DNA from: Ensifer adhaerens
GTDB lineage: Bacteria > Pseudomonadota > Alphaproteobacteria > Rhizobiales > Rhizobiaceae
Direction: 5' to 3'
Assembly (NCBI RefSeq): GCF_001270265.1
Contig: NZ_LGAP01000026.1
Location: forward strand, 39,597 to 103,596
Length of the DNA stretch: 64,000 bases
This document shows positions 38,433-47,256 of this stretch, piece after piece (position 1 is the stretch's first letter; each line of letters begins with the position of its first letter). Made by a program: the position numbers and the translations under genes. The notes beneath the pieces were generated by a model. The model had not been told where the DNA came from. It ran no database searches and saw only the letters and a list, made by a program, of their open reading frames with translations.

Positions 38433-40139
38433 ATGTCTGCTACCAACCCAACCCGTGATGATTTCGCTGCGCTTCTCGAAGAATCCTTCGCGAAGACCGA
38501 TCTCGCCGAAGGCTATGTTGCCAAGGGCATCGTTACGGCCATCGAAAAGGACGTCGCCGTTGTCGACGTCGGTCTGAAGGTCGAAGGCCGCATCGCTCTG
38601 AAGGAATTCGGCGCGAAGGCCAAGGACGGCTCGCTCAAGGTCGGCGACGAAGTCGAAGTCTACGTTGAGCGCATCGAAAACGCGCTCGGCGAAGCTGTTC
38701 TTTCGCGCGAAAAGGCTCGCCGCGAAGAAAGCTGGATGCGCCTGGAAGTGAAGTTCGAAGCCGGCGAACGCGTCGAAGGCATCATCTTCAACCAGGTCAA
38801 GGGCGGCTTCACCGTCGATCTCGACGGCGCTGTAGCCTTCCTGCCGCGTTCGCAGGTCGACATCCGTCCGATCCGCGACGTCACTCCGCTGATGCACAAC
38901 CCGCAGCCCTTCGAAATCCTCAAGATGGACAAGCGTCGCGGCAACATCGTCGTTTCGCGTCGTACCGTTCTCGAAGAATCCCGTGCCGAACAGCGTTCTG
39001 AAATCGTTCAGAACCTTGAAGAAGGCCAGGTTGTCGAAGGCGTCGTCAAGAACATCACCGATTACGGTGCGTTCGTCGACCTCGGCGGCATCGACGGCCT
39101 GCTCCATGTCACCGACATGGCATGGCGCCGCGTGAACCATCCGTCGGAGATCCTGAACATCGGCCAGCAGGTCAAGGTTCAGATCATCCGCATCAACCAG
39201 GAAACCCACCGCATCTCGCTCGGCATGAAGCAGCTCGAGTCGGATCCGTGGGATGGCATCGGTGCGAAGTATCCGGTCGGCAAGAAGATCTCGGGTACCG
39301 TCACGAACATCACCGACTACGGTGCGTTCGTCGAGCTGGAGCCGGGCATCGAAGGCCTGATCCACATCTCCGAAATGTCCTGGACCAAGAAGAACGTACA
39401 CCCCGGCAAGATCCTGTCCACGAGCCAGGAAGTCGACGTTGTCGTTCTCGAAGTCGATCCGACCAAGCGTCGTATCTCGCTCGGCCTCAAGCAGACGCTC
39501 GAGAACCCGTGGCAGGCATTCGCGCATAGCCATCCGGCTGGCACCGAAGTTGAAGGCGAAGTCAAGAACAAGACCGAATTCGGCCTGTTCATCGGCCTCG
39601 ACGGCGACGTTGACGGCATGGTGCACCTTTCCGACCTCGACTGGAACCGTCCGGGCGAGCAGGTCATCGAAGAGTTCAACAAGGGCGACGTCGTTCGCGC
39701 CGTTGTTCTCGACGTCGACGTCGACAAGGAGCGCATCTCGCTCGGTATCAAGCAGCTCGGCAAGGATGCAGTCGGCGATGCCGCTGCTTCGGGCGAACTG
39801 CGCAAGAACGCTGTTGTTTCGGCCGAGATCATCGCCGTCAACGACGGTGGTATCGAAGTGAAGCTCGTCAACCACGAAGACATCACCGCGTTCATCCGCC
39901 GCGCCGATCTGTCGCGTGACCGCGACGAACAGCGTCCGGAGCGTTTCTCGGTAGGCCAGGTTGTCGACGCACGCGTCACCAACTTCTCCAAGAAGGACCG
40001 CAAGATCCAGCTGTCGATCAAGGCTCTGGAAATCGCGGAAGAGAAGGAAGCCGTTGCTCAGTTCGGTTCGTCCGACTCGGGCGCTTCGCTTGGCGACATT
40101 CTCGGTGCCGCTCTGAAGAACCGCCAGACCAACGAATAA
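38433..40139 (+). CDS. rpsA: 30S ribosomal protein S1
   Basis: A 568-residue protein with six S1 RNA-binding repeats, which recruits mRNAs to the 30S subunit. The repeats are clear from recurring DYGAFVDLGGIDGLLHVTDM and DYGAFVELEPGIEGLIHISE type motifs. An untranslated leader of 165 bases separates it from cmk. In E. coli S1 represses its own translation through the leader; that is not shown here. An intrinsic terminator follows. Confidence 0.97.
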   Translation: MSATNPTRDDFAALLEESFAKTDLAEGYVAKGIVTAIEKDVAVVDVGLKVEGRIALKEFGAKAKDGSLKVGDEVEVYVERIENALGEAVLSREKARREESWMRLEVKFEAGERVEGIIFNQVKGGFTVDLDGAVAFLPRSQVDIRPIRDVTPLMHNPQPFEILKMDKRRGNIVVSRRTVLEESRAEQRSEIVQNLEEGQVVEGVVKNITDYGAFVDLGGIDGLLHVTDMAWRRVNHPSEILNIGQQVKVQIIRINQETHRISLGMKQLESDPWDGIGAKYPVGKKISGTVTNITDYGAFVELEPGIEGLIHISEMSWTKKNVHPGKILSTSQEVDVVVLEVDPTKRRISLGLKQTLENPWQAFAHSHPAGTEVEGEVKNKTEFGLFIGLDGDVDGMVHLSDLDWNRPGEQVIEEFNKGDVVRAVVLDVDVDKERISLGIKQLGKDAVGDAAASGELRKNAVVSAEIIAVNDGGIEVKLVNHEDITAFIRRADLSRDRDEQRPERFSVGQVVDARVTNFSKKDRKIQLSIKALEIAEEKEAVAQFGSSDSGASLGDILGAALKNRQTNE

Positions 40140-40161
40140 TCGTTGCCTGACGTCTGAAATC

Positions 40162-40196
40162 AAAAGGCCCGCGGAGAGCGATCTCCGCGGGCTTTT
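40162..40196 (+). terminator. Intrinsic terminator after rpsA
   Basis: GCCCGCGGAGA (40167-40177) pairs with TCTCCGCGGGC (40182-40192), eleven base pairs with a four-base loop, preceded by AAAA and followed by TTTT. Confidence 0.85.
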
Positions 40197-40237
40197 GCTT
40201 GTGAGGGGTTCGCTCAGCTACGGCGTTCTTAGACCTG

Positions 40238-40281
40238 CTGCATCGTTCTTCTGAAATCGATCCGATCTAAGCGACCATGCG
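40238..40281. repeat. Intergenic palindrome, CTGCATAA family, degenerate copy
   Basis: CTGCAT (40238-40243), a central GAAATCGATCCGATCT and a closing CCATGC give the same order as the perfect copy at 7553-7600, with several mismatches. It lies just beyond the stop codon of the gene at 40288-41919. Confidence 0.4.
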
Positions 40282-40287
40282 GGAGGG

Positions 40288-41919
40288 TCAGCCGAGGCCG
40301 CCGAGCTTGCGATAGAGTTCGTAGACGTCGGGCTCGGCATTCAGTTCGTCGCCCCTATCGTCCTTGCCGTCTTCGGTCTGCTGCGCGTCCTTGTTGGCTT
40401 CGTCCCGCGCGGCTTCGCCGTCGCCCTGTGCGGCTTCGCCGTCGCCCTGCGGCTCTTCGCCGCCTTCGCCTCGACCTTCGTCCCGCTCGCTCTTTTCCGC
40501 CTCGCTCTTCCCGTCCTCAACTGCGATCGGATAGGGGATCATCGCAAACGGGATCGCTTCGCGCGGCAGGCCGTTCTCGATCAGCCGTGCGATTGCCTGT
40601 TGCATCGCCGGGTCGTCAGCCGGCTTCTGGGGCCGCTGGGCAGCGGTGGCGCTCGTCGCGCCCGATTGCTCCGTCTGATCGTCCGCAACGCTCAGGGCGG
40701 CAAGCTCGGCGCCTGCAGTCGTATCGTGTGGCCGCAGCGGGTTTGGGCGACCCGGCTCCCCGCCTTCCGCCTCTGTCTGGCTCGCTGCTGCGTTGGCTTC
40801 GGCATTTTCGAGTTCGGGCGCGATCACTTCGGGCCTATCGGCGCCCGCAGGTTCTCCCGGCAGGCCGAGCGTATCGCGCACCATCGTCTTCAGCACTTCC
40901 GAAAGCGCACGGTCCGTGCGGCTCTCGTTGCTGCGTGTCGATGCCCTGTCGTTTTGCAGTTGATCCTCGCCATCGGGCAGGGGGCGATAGGTGCCGTCCG
41001 GCTCCTGGCCTTCGTCGGCGCCGCCTGCCTCGGTGCCGGCGTCCGTCCGGGCAGCGCCGCTGTGCGCTGATGCTTCTCTGGCCTTCGCAGGCAAATCGAG
41101 ATCGTCTGCCGCGGCAGCAGGGTGTGACGGCGGATTTTCTTCTTCGTCAGCCGGTGCTTTGCCGGCGGCAGCCGCGGGGTCGGTGGCTTCGGGATCGGCC
41201 TCGCCATTGCTGATGGCGGCGAGCACTTCGATTTCGGAGCCGTCCAGCGAAGGCAGCCTGCCGGGCATTGTTCTGGCGCCTTCGCGCTCGGGCGAGGCCT
41301 GACGCCGTGCCGTTGCCTCGTCTTCGGTCGGCAGCGTTGCGTCCGCCTCCTCCGTTGCCAGGCTCGACGTGTCGCTCTCGCTGCCAACGCCAAAGGTTTT
41401 CTTCAGTACCGTCTGCAGCAAGGCGACCTCGCCTGCGACCGGCGCTCTGGCGGCTGCCAGATGCAGCGGGATGGCCGGCTGCAGGGGCGGGTTGCTCGGG
41501 CTCGGCAACACAGCGCCCGTCGACACGGGGGCTGTACCGTTTCTGATTGCCGGCAGGTCTGCGAGGATGCCGACCCGCAGCGTCAGGCTGCGGCCGCCCA
41601 GCTGTCGCTCGAGCGCCAGGCGTTCCGGCATCGGCATGGCTTCGAGAAAGGTGACGAGCCGGCGCACGAAATCACGCCCGCCCTCCTGTGGCAGCGGCGG
41701 AAACTTGAGGATGCGGGCGAGATCCTCCATCAGCCGCACGAGCGTCTCCTTGGAGAGGATCTCGCGGCCGGCGAGATGCCGGGTCAGCGCATCGAGGATC
41801 TTCTGGATCGCTTCGCCGCGCTGGGCGGCGGTAAGGGGGGCTGCTGCCGGCTGGGGCCTTGCGTTTGCCTCCTCGGCAAGTCCGGTCGCGGTTCTGACCG
41901 TGAGAATGGGTGTCAGCAT
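40288..41919 (-). CDS. Large low-complexity protein of unknown function
   Basis: A 543-residue protein. The first 180 residues look helical and structured (AIQKILDALTRHLAGREILS, then LVRLMEDLARILKFPPLPQE). The middle 300 are Ala/Glu/Asp/Pro-rich and probably disordered. The C-terminus contains the short repeat GDGEAA and ends EPDVYELYRKLGGLG. A long disordered middle with a conserved end is reminiscent of hook-length or secretion-ruler proteins, but no domain supports this. The ATG at 41919 follows GAGGGAG. It converges on rpsA. Confidence 0.6.
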   Translation of the reverse strand: MLTPILTVRTATGLAEEANARPQPAAAPLTAAQRGEAIQKILDALTRHLAGREILSKETLVRLMEDLARILKFPPLPQEGGRDFVRRLVTFLEAMPMPERLALERQLGGRSLTLRVGILADLPAIRNGTAPVSTGAVLPSPSNPPLQPAIPLHLAAARAPVAGEVALLQTVLKKTFGVGSESDTSSLATEEADATLPTEDEATARRQASPEREGARTMPGRLPSLDGSEIEVLAAISNGEADPEATDPAAAAGKAPADEEENPPSHPAAAADDLDLPAKAREASAHSGAARTDAGTEAGGADEGQEPDGTYRPLPDGEDQLQNDRASTRSNESRTDRALSEVLKTMVRDTLGLPGEPAGADRPEVIAPELENAEANAAASQTEAEGGEPGRPNPLRPHDTTAGAELAALSVADDQTEQSGATSATAAQRPQKPADDPAMQQAIARLIENGLPREAIPFAMIPYPIAVEDGKSEAEKSERDEGRGEGGEEPQGDGEAAQGDGEAARDEANKDAQQTEDGKDDRGDELNAEPDVYELYRKLGGLG

Positions 41920-42329
41920 TCTGGTCTCCCTCGCTTGACCCTCGAATTGACGGGCCGCCGTTGACAGGCAGCACCCGAATTCCACGCGTTCCACGGATCA
42001 CCTCGACCGTCTGTCGGGCAGGATTGAGTCTTCAGTTCGGGCTGGCGCCTCATGCGCGTCTCGGCCAACCGGCCAGACCTGCCGCAGCGCGGCTGCGGAT
42101 ACGGGAATCGGCATGATGCTTCGATGTTAGGTGAGACAGGTTTATGAAATCTTAACCATGCGATGGGAGCGATGCTGGCCGCGCAAGGCCCTTTGGCTTC
42201 GCCGCGAGCCATGTTTCCGCACGAACCCTTTGCATCGCGATCAATCCGGCGGCAAGATTAAGCTGCCACCTCGATTGAGCGCCGTGGACAATGAGTGGCC
42301 CTATCCGTTTCAAAGCCATGGAGTTTCGG
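41920..42329. other. 410-base intergenic region with no gene
   Basis: Divergent region between two genes of unknown function. No open frame with a ribosome binding site was found. The one motif of note is TTTATGAAATCTTAACC (42141-42157), which resembles a CtrA site (TTAA-N7-TTAAC) with one mismatch in the first half. Confidence 0.4.
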
Positions 42330-42662
42330 ATGACCGTTCGCCCTCCAAAATCCCTGAGCCCCTCATATGCTGCTTCGGGCGCCCTTAGCGCCCTCGAGTA
42401 CGAATTGCTTTCGGAGCGCGCCGACGCGCTCGGGCGACATGGCCTCAAGGTCGAAAAGGCGATCGCGGCGCTGCAGGTGCTCGAGCGGAATGAAACCACG
42501 CCGGAACTGCGCGAACGGCTGCTCGACGATGCCGCCGATGCTGTCTGGGCGTTTTTTATCCAGCGTGAGATCTGCGGCCTGCGCGATAGCCGCGACGCGG
42601 TCAGGCGCTATGGCATCCCCAAGGCGGTCATGGCGCGGCTGGGGATCGTCCGGCGAAAATGA
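42330..42662 (+). CDS. Small rhizobial protein of unknown function
   Basis: A 110-residue, mostly helical protein with ALSALEYELLSERADALGRH near its start and AFFIQREICGLRDSRDAVRR with YGIPKAVMARLG at its end. I associate this pattern with small DUF6665-type alphaproteobacterial proteins, without certainty. The ATG at 42330 has GGAG six bases upstream; an earlier ATG at 42291 lacks one. Its stop codon directly abuts that of the convergent gene, sharing TGATCA. Confidence 0.65.
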   Translation: MTVRPPKSLSPSYAASGALSALEYELLSERADALGRHGLKVEKAIAALQVLERNETTPELRERLLDDAADAVWAFFIQREICGLRDSRDAVRRYGIPKAVMARLGIVRRK

Positions 42663-43436
42663 TCAGGCGGCGATAAACGTCTGGCTGGCGAGGCTGTAGA
42701 GTCCGATCTCATCGATCTGGAGTGCAAGCGGGCGCTTGGCTTCGGCCTCGCGGGCGTCCTGCACGTCTTCCAGATTGTCTTTTGCCTCGAGCGCCTGCAA
42801 TTCCTTCTGCTGCTCGACAAGGGTTTCCCTGTCGGCAATGCGCGTCGGGTCGATCGTCAAGCTATCCAGTTGCAGTTCGTCCAGCGATTTCGTTTCTGCA
42901 GCATCAGCAAGGCGCTGTATTGCTTTCGTCGCGCCGTAGCTTTGGCCTGCCTTCGCAGACCCCTTGCTGTCGAGCGCCTCGTCCAGCTTCTTGCCCTGGC
43001 TGCCTTCAGGATCCTTGATCGCCTCGATCAGTTCGTTCAGTGAAACATCGATATCCGTCAGCCCCAGCTTCTTCTCGATGTCACGAAGAGTATCCGTCGG
43101 CAGGTTTTCGACGATCTTTGCCAGAGCGCTGCCAAAGGCGAAATCGGACTTGAAATCCTCACGCGTCAGGTCGAAGAACTCGCCGACTTCCCGGATGAGC
43201 ACCATCCGGTTGTTGTTGGCACCGTTTCCAGCCTGATTGAAAAAATGATCGTTGATCTTGGTGTTGGCCGCCTTCTGGGCGTCGTCCGACTTCACCTGAG
43301 CCTTCAGGATCTTGTCGTCCCTGGTGCCCTTGGCCTTTTCTTCCTCTTCCGCCTGACGCTTCTCGATATCCTTCAGGATCGAGCCGACCAGATTGGTCGT
43401 TGCTGTGGCGCTGGATTGCTGGGTCGGGAGCAGCAT
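42663..43436 (-). CDS. Protein of unknown function, helical
   Basis: A 257-residue soluble protein without signal peptide. It begins with a charged coiled-coil-like stretch (DIEKRQAEEEEKAKGTRDDK), has a middle with NRMVLIREVGEFFDLTREDF, and ends LQIDEIGLYSLASQTFIAA. No known family is recognised. The Shine-Dalgarno sequence is weak (GGAA). It is transcribed towards, but on the opposite strand from, the 110-residue gene. Confidence 0.6.
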   Translation of the reverse strand: MLLPTQQSSATATTNLVGSILKDIEKRQAEEEEKAKGTRDDKILKAQVKSDDAQKAANTKINDHFFNQAGNGANNNRMVLIREVGEFFDLTREDFKSDFAFGSALAKIVENLPTDTLRDIEKKLGLTDIDVSLNELIEAIKDPEGSQGKKLDEALDSKGSAKAGQSYGATKAIQRLADAAETKSLDELQLDSLTIDPTRIADRETLVEQQKELQALEAKDNLEDVQDAREAEAKRPLALQIDEIGLYSLASQTFIAA

Positions 43437-43578
43437 CGTTTCATTCCGGCAAAAGTTGCGAACGTGATGAAACGGTAAGGTGGCGAGGTTAATCGCCGCT
43501 TAATACCAACCTGCCTTTCCAAGAAATTGGAGCGGGGGAAAGCGGCGCAACGCTGGCGCTGCGCCGCTTGGGCGTGAC

Positions 43579-44133
43579 CTATCGATAGGGCGAGTAGCAG
43601 GCGCGAGAGACGCCCTGATAGGTGAGGAACCGGTTGGTTGCCGGGTTGTAGGAGCGGTAGCGCGAGAAGCACCAGGTCACATGCGCGCTGGTGCCGCGGC
43701 GAACATAGTTGTCGCGATAGTAGTAGCGCTCCCGGTAGTAACGACGTGGATAGTAGTCGTCGTAATAGCGGCGTGAATAATAGTCGTTGTAGTAACGGCG
43801 TGGATAATAGTTGTTGTAGTAGCGGCGTGAATAATAGTTGTTGTAGTAGCCGCCATAGCTCGGTCCGAAATAGAAGCTGAAGCCCGGCCGATAGTAGGAA
43901 CCCCTGCCGTAGCCAGGTCCCCAACCACCGCCCCATCCGCGGCCCCATCCGTTGGGATACATAACGCCTCCGTATCGCCTGTACGGGTAGTATTGTGCGT
44001 TCTGGACATCGCCTTGCGCTTTGATCTGAACGTCGCCTGCTGGTAGCGGCATGGCCTGGGCAGGCCCGGCCGGGGTCATCAGGGAGGCGGCGGCCAGGGC
44101 GCAGCCGACAACGAAATTCCGAAATCCCGTCAT
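43579..44133 (-). CDS. BA14K-family exported protein with Tyr/Arg/Asn repeats
   Basis: A 184-residue protein with a signal peptide ending near PAQA. A Gly/Tyr-rich region contains four 9-residue repeats of the form NNYYSRRYY, and a C-terminal BA14K domain follows (HVTWCFSRYRSYNPATNRFL). The founding Brucella BA14K protein is an immunoreactive lectin-like envelope protein; related proteins are numerous in rhizobia. The ATG at 44133 follows GAGGAAAG. Repeat copy number may vary between strains. Confidence 0.82.
   Translation of the reverse strand: MTGFRNFVVGCALAAASLMTPAGPAQAMPLPAGDVQIKAQGDVQNAQYYPYRRYGGVMYPNGWGRGWGGGWGPGYGRGSYYRPGFSFYFGPSYGGYYNNYYSRRYYNNYYPRRYYNDYYSRRYYDDYYPRRYYRERYYYRDNYVRRGTSAHVTWCFSRYRSYNPATNRFLTYQGVSRACYSPYR
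43742..43849. repeat. 27-bp tandem repeat, four units, inside the BA14K gene
   Basis: Units start at 43742, 43769, 43796 and 43823, each beginning CGGCGTG or CGACGTG. Alternate units encode Pro or Ser at one place, so the array also has a 54-bp period. Each unit encodes nine residues. Confidence 0.85.
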
Positions 44134-44351
44134 GCTTTCCTCGCTTTCCGAAAGGGTTGCTTTCCGGTTGTGTCCCTGCTTCACATTAGGTGTTTTTTTC
44201 TTGGTTTATTCATGGCGAAATGGTGCGGATCCGTTTGGCCAGTCGCCGGATTCGCGCCCCGCCTGCCGTCCGGTAAAGGATGCGTCTGCGCGGTTGCCAG
44301 GTCACTGTTATTCTTGCCTATTGTCGATAGGCGATATTCGCGGAGTATGAG

Positions 44352-45779
44352 ATGCAATTGAAGTTCGGCACAAGTGGTCTACGTGGCCTGTCCGAGGAGC
44401 TGAAAGGCGAACCGTCTGCACGCTATGCGAAGGCCTTCGCACGGCACCTGATCGCCTCCGGGCAGGCGCAGGCGGGAGATCCGATCCTGATTGCCCGCGA
44501 CTTTCGCGATTCCAGCCCTGAAATCGCGGCCGTTTGCGCCGCTGCCCTGAAGAGCGAAGGCTTTCGCGTGTTCGATTGCGGCACCGTGCCGACCCCGGCA
44601 TTGGCGCTCTATGGTCTTGTCCATAAGGCCGCAGGCCTGATGATCACCGGCTCGCATATTCCCGCTGATCGCAACGGCATCAAATTCTACCGGCCGGACG
44701 GCGAAATCGACAAGACCGACGAACTGGCGATCAGTGCCATCGCCGACGCCATTGCCGGCGAGGCCGTACCTTCGTCCGGGTCGGGAGAAGATCACGCGGC
44801 ATCGGCCGCAGAGCTGTTCCTTCAGCGCAACAGGGACCTGTTGCCGCCGGGGTCGCTTCACGGTTTGCGCATCGGCGTCTATCAGCACAGCACCGTCGCG
44901 CGCGACCTGCTCGTCGAGCTTCTGACCTATCTAGGGGCCGAGACGATCGCTCTCGGCCGATCCGAGGATTTCGTACCTGTCGATACGGAGGCCGTTTCGC
45001 CTGAAACGCTTTCCAGGCTTGCCGCCTGGGCACCCGAACATCGCCTGGATGCGATCGTCTCGGCCGATGGCGACGGCGACCGGCCGCTGGTTGCCGACGA
45101 GAAAGGTGCGCCGCTTCGTGGCGACCTTCTGGGTCTCGTCGCCTGCGAGTTCCTCGGCGCGCAGGTCGCCGTGACGCCAGTCACCTCCAATTCCGGCATC
45201 GAACGTGCCGAAGGCCTTTCGGTCATCCGCACCCGCGTCGGTTCGCCCTATGTGATTGCCGGAATGGCGCAAGCGGTCGGAGAGGGGGCGACGAAGGTCG
45301 CCGGCTTCGAGGCCAATGGCGGCACGTTGACGGCCAGCGATTTCCCCCTCGGCAATGGTGTCCTCAGGGCCCTGCCCACCCGTGACTGCCTCCTCCCGAT
45401 CCTCGCGGCGCTTGCGCGCGCCGCTGAACGCCGCATGACGCTCTCGGAGCTGGCGGCGTCCTATCGTCTTCCGGTCGCGCTCAGCGACCGGCTCGAAAAC
45501 GTCCCGGTCGAAACCAGCGCCCGGCTGATGGCGCATCTGCGTGGTGGGGCCGAGAACCTGAATGACTTCCTCGCTCAGATCGGCCGCCCGGCCGCCGTCA
45601 GCGACATCGACGGCCTGCGCGTCACCCTTGCCGATGGCCGCACGATTCATTTCCGGCCGTCCGGCAACGCCCCGGAGATGCGCTGCTATGTTGAGGCCGA
45701 GACGACGGCAGAGGCGGAATTGCTGCTTGCTCAAGGACTTTCCACAATTCGATCCTGGGCAAAAAGGGCGTCAAACTGA
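44352..45779 (+). CDS. Phosphohexomutase (phosphomannomutase-like)
   Basis: A 475-residue alpha-D-phosphohexomutase. The phosphoserine loop is TGSHIPADRNGIKFY (Ser101), the metal loop DGDGDR (239-244), the sugar loop GFEANGG and the phosphate loop RPSGNAPEMRCY (from 435). The motifs fit phosphomannomutase/phosphoglucomutase better than GlmM. It would supply mannose-1-phosphate or glucose-1-phosphate for polysaccharide or lipopolysaccharide. The substrate is inferred. Confidence 0.85.
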   Translation: MQLKFGTSGLRGLSEELKGEPSARYAKAFARHLIASGQAQAGDPILIARDFRDSSPEIAAVCAAALKSEGFRVFDCGTVPTPALALYGLVHKAAGLMITGSHIPADRNGIKFYRPDGEIDKTDELAISAIADAIAGEAVPSSGSGEDHAASAAELFLQRNRDLLPPGSLHGLRIGVYQHSTVARDLLVELLTYLGAETIALGRSEDFVPVDTEAVSPETLSRLAAWAPEHRLDAIVSADGDGDRPLVADEKGAPLRGDLLGLVACEFLGAQVAVTPVTSNSGIERAEGLSVIRTRVGSPYVIAGMAQAVGEGATKVAGFEANGGTLTASDFPLGNGVLRALPTRDCLLPILAALARAAERRMTLSELAASYRLPVALSDRLENVPVETSARLMAHLRGGAENLNDFLAQIGRPAAVSDIDGLRVTLADGRTIHFRPSGNAPEMRCYVEAETTAEAELLLAQGLSTIRSWAKRASN

Positions 45780-45818
45780 CCTTTTTCGTGTTCTGACACG
45801 AAAACTTCAAAATGCCTG

Positions 45819-45846
45819 TTGACACTTCGGCTCGGGCCTTTTACAT
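45819..45846 (+). promoter_or_regulatory. Promoter of tRNA-Leu
   Basis: TTGACA (45819-45824; GTTGAC in the rhizobial register) and TTACAT (45841-45846) are 16 to 17 bases apart depending on register. The mature tRNA begins at 45858. Confidence 0.6.
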
Positions 45847-45857
45847 GCCGGTCCGTC

Positions 45858-45944
45858 GCCCAGATGGCGGAATTGGTAGACGCGCCAGCTTCAGGTGCTG
45901 GTACTCGAAAGGGTGTGGAGGTTCGAGTCCTCTTCTGGGCACCA
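45858..45944 (+). tRNA. tRNA-Leu (anticodon CAG)
   Basis: An 87-base type II tRNA starting GCCCAGATGGCGGAATTGG. The anticodon stem CCAGC/GCTGG encloses TTCAGGT (anticodon CAG). A long variable arm follows, then the T-arm GGTTCGAGTCC and the end GGGCACCA, with CCA encoded. Confidence 0.96.
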
Positions 45945-46292
45945 TTCCTTTAACCAAACATTTGTTTTGGTTTGAAAAACCCCGGCTTGCCGGGGTTTTT
46001 TCGTTTCTGGCTTTTGCCCCGAGCGGCGTGCGAAGCCGCCAAGTTTACTCGACGAAAAGTGCCCGAATTCCTGCGCCGGAGACGACGCGGCAGAGCCTGC
46101 GTTCCCGCGTCGGATTCGCGCTCGCTGGCGCGCCAACAGAGCCATTTCTACAGCGTTCAACGCATCGGCGCGGCACAGGGTTCGTCAACCTGTGAGGAAC
46201 CCTTCGTGGCGGCCCGTCTTGCGATCTGTGTTAGGCTCGCTACTATCCCATCATCCGCTGCGGCGACGGATTTCAAGCGAGGATCAACCGCG
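45945..46292. other. 348-base gap after tRNA-Leu
   Basis: Apart from the tRNA terminator at its start, nothing convincing was seen. The frame of the downstream cyclase is open through part of it, but that stretch is Arg/Ser-rich, has no family match and lacks a ribosome binding site. Confidence 0.5.
45975..46001 (+). terminator. Intrinsic terminator after tRNA-Leu
   Basis: AAAAACCCCGGC (45975-45986) pairs with GCCGGGGTTTTT (from 45989) around a two-base spacer, ending in six T. Confidence 0.85.
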
Positions 46293-47243
46293 ATGGCTGA
46301 AACGCGTCGCAAGCTGACGACCATTTTCTCCGCTGACGTCCAGGATTATTCCCGCCTGATGCGGGCGGACGAGGAGGGCACTCTTGCCACTCTCAAACGG
46401 TATCGGGATGCGATGACGCGCCTGATCGATGCGCATGGCGGCCGCGTCATCAATACCTGGGGGGACGGATTGATCGCCGATTTCCCCAGCGTCGTCGAGG
46501 CGCTGCGCGCGGCGATCGACGTCCAGAACGACCTGGCCGGTTACAACGCGAAAACCGCAGACGATGTGCAGATGCTGTTTCGCATCGGCATCAACCTCGG
46601 CGATGTGATCACCGAGGACGACGACATCTATGGCGACGGCGTCAACGTCGCCGCACGCCTGCAGGCGTCTGCCCCTGCCGGCGGCATCGTGATCTCCAAT
46701 ACGGTCTACGACCAGGTGCGCAACAAGGTTGCCGTCGGTTTCGAGTTCCTGGGCCAGCTCGAGGTCAAGAACATCGATGGCGGCGTGCCGAGCTATGCTG
46801 TGCGCATCGGTGCATCCGACGAAGCTGCGCGCAGACCGGAGCGTCAAAGCGAATGGGGCCGGTCGGCCGAGCAGTCCGGCCGATCCGCGACGGCACCAGA
46901 CGAAACTGTTGCCAAACCGATGGGGTTGACCGGCAAACTTATGGGCACGCTCGCAGTGATCGGGGCCGGCCTCGCCGCGGTCAATCTGCTGACATGGCGC
47001 GGCGTATTCTGGGCTGCATGGCCCCTCCTCGCGTTGGCGGTGCTTGCAGCCCTGCGATGGGTGCGGGCAAACAGCAAGATCGACTCGGTCATCGGCACAC
47101 TCGCCGTTGCTGGCATGGCGCTCGTCGCAATCAACCTTCTGTCCTGGCGGGGCGTGTTCTGGGCTGTGTGGCCGTTGCTTGCCATCGCAGTCGCCGCCTG
47201 CATCCGTTGGGTCATGCGCCAGAGAAATAGCGTCCGGCGTTGA
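46293..47243 (+). CDS. Class III nucleotide cyclase with C-terminal membrane repeat
   Basis: A 316-residue protein. The cyclase domain (about 5-175) has FSADVQDYSRLMRADEEGTL with a metal-binding Asp, INTWGDGLIADFPSV with the second Asp, and GDGVNVAARLQ. A linker leads to four membrane segments in two 50-residue repeats (GTLAVIGAGLAAVNLLTWRG and GTLAVAGMALVAINLLSWRG). cAMP production is expected from the family; rhizobia carry many such cyclases. The ATG at 46293 follows GAGG. Confidence 0.86.
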   Translation: MAETRRKLTTIFSADVQDYSRLMRADEEGTLATLKRYRDAMTRLIDAHGGRVINTWGDGLIADFPSVVEALRAAIDVQNDLAGYNAKTADDVQMLFRIGINLGDVITEDDDIYGDGVNVAARLQASAPAGGIVISNTVYDQVRNKVAVGFEFLGQLEVKNIDGGVPSYAVRIGASDEAARRPERQSEWGRSAEQSGRSATAPDETVAKPMGLTGKLMGTLAVIGAGLAAVNLLTWRGVFWAAWPLLALAVLAALRWVRANSKIDSVIGTLAVAGMALVAINLLSWRGVFWAVWPLLAIAVAACIRWVMRQRNSVRR

Positions 47244-47256
47244 CCGGGCGCGCCTC

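Noticed and set aside
42141..42157. CtrA binding site
   Set aside because: The first half-site has a mismatch (TTTA for TTAA), and such motifs are frequent by chance in AT-rich gaps. Kept only as a remark.
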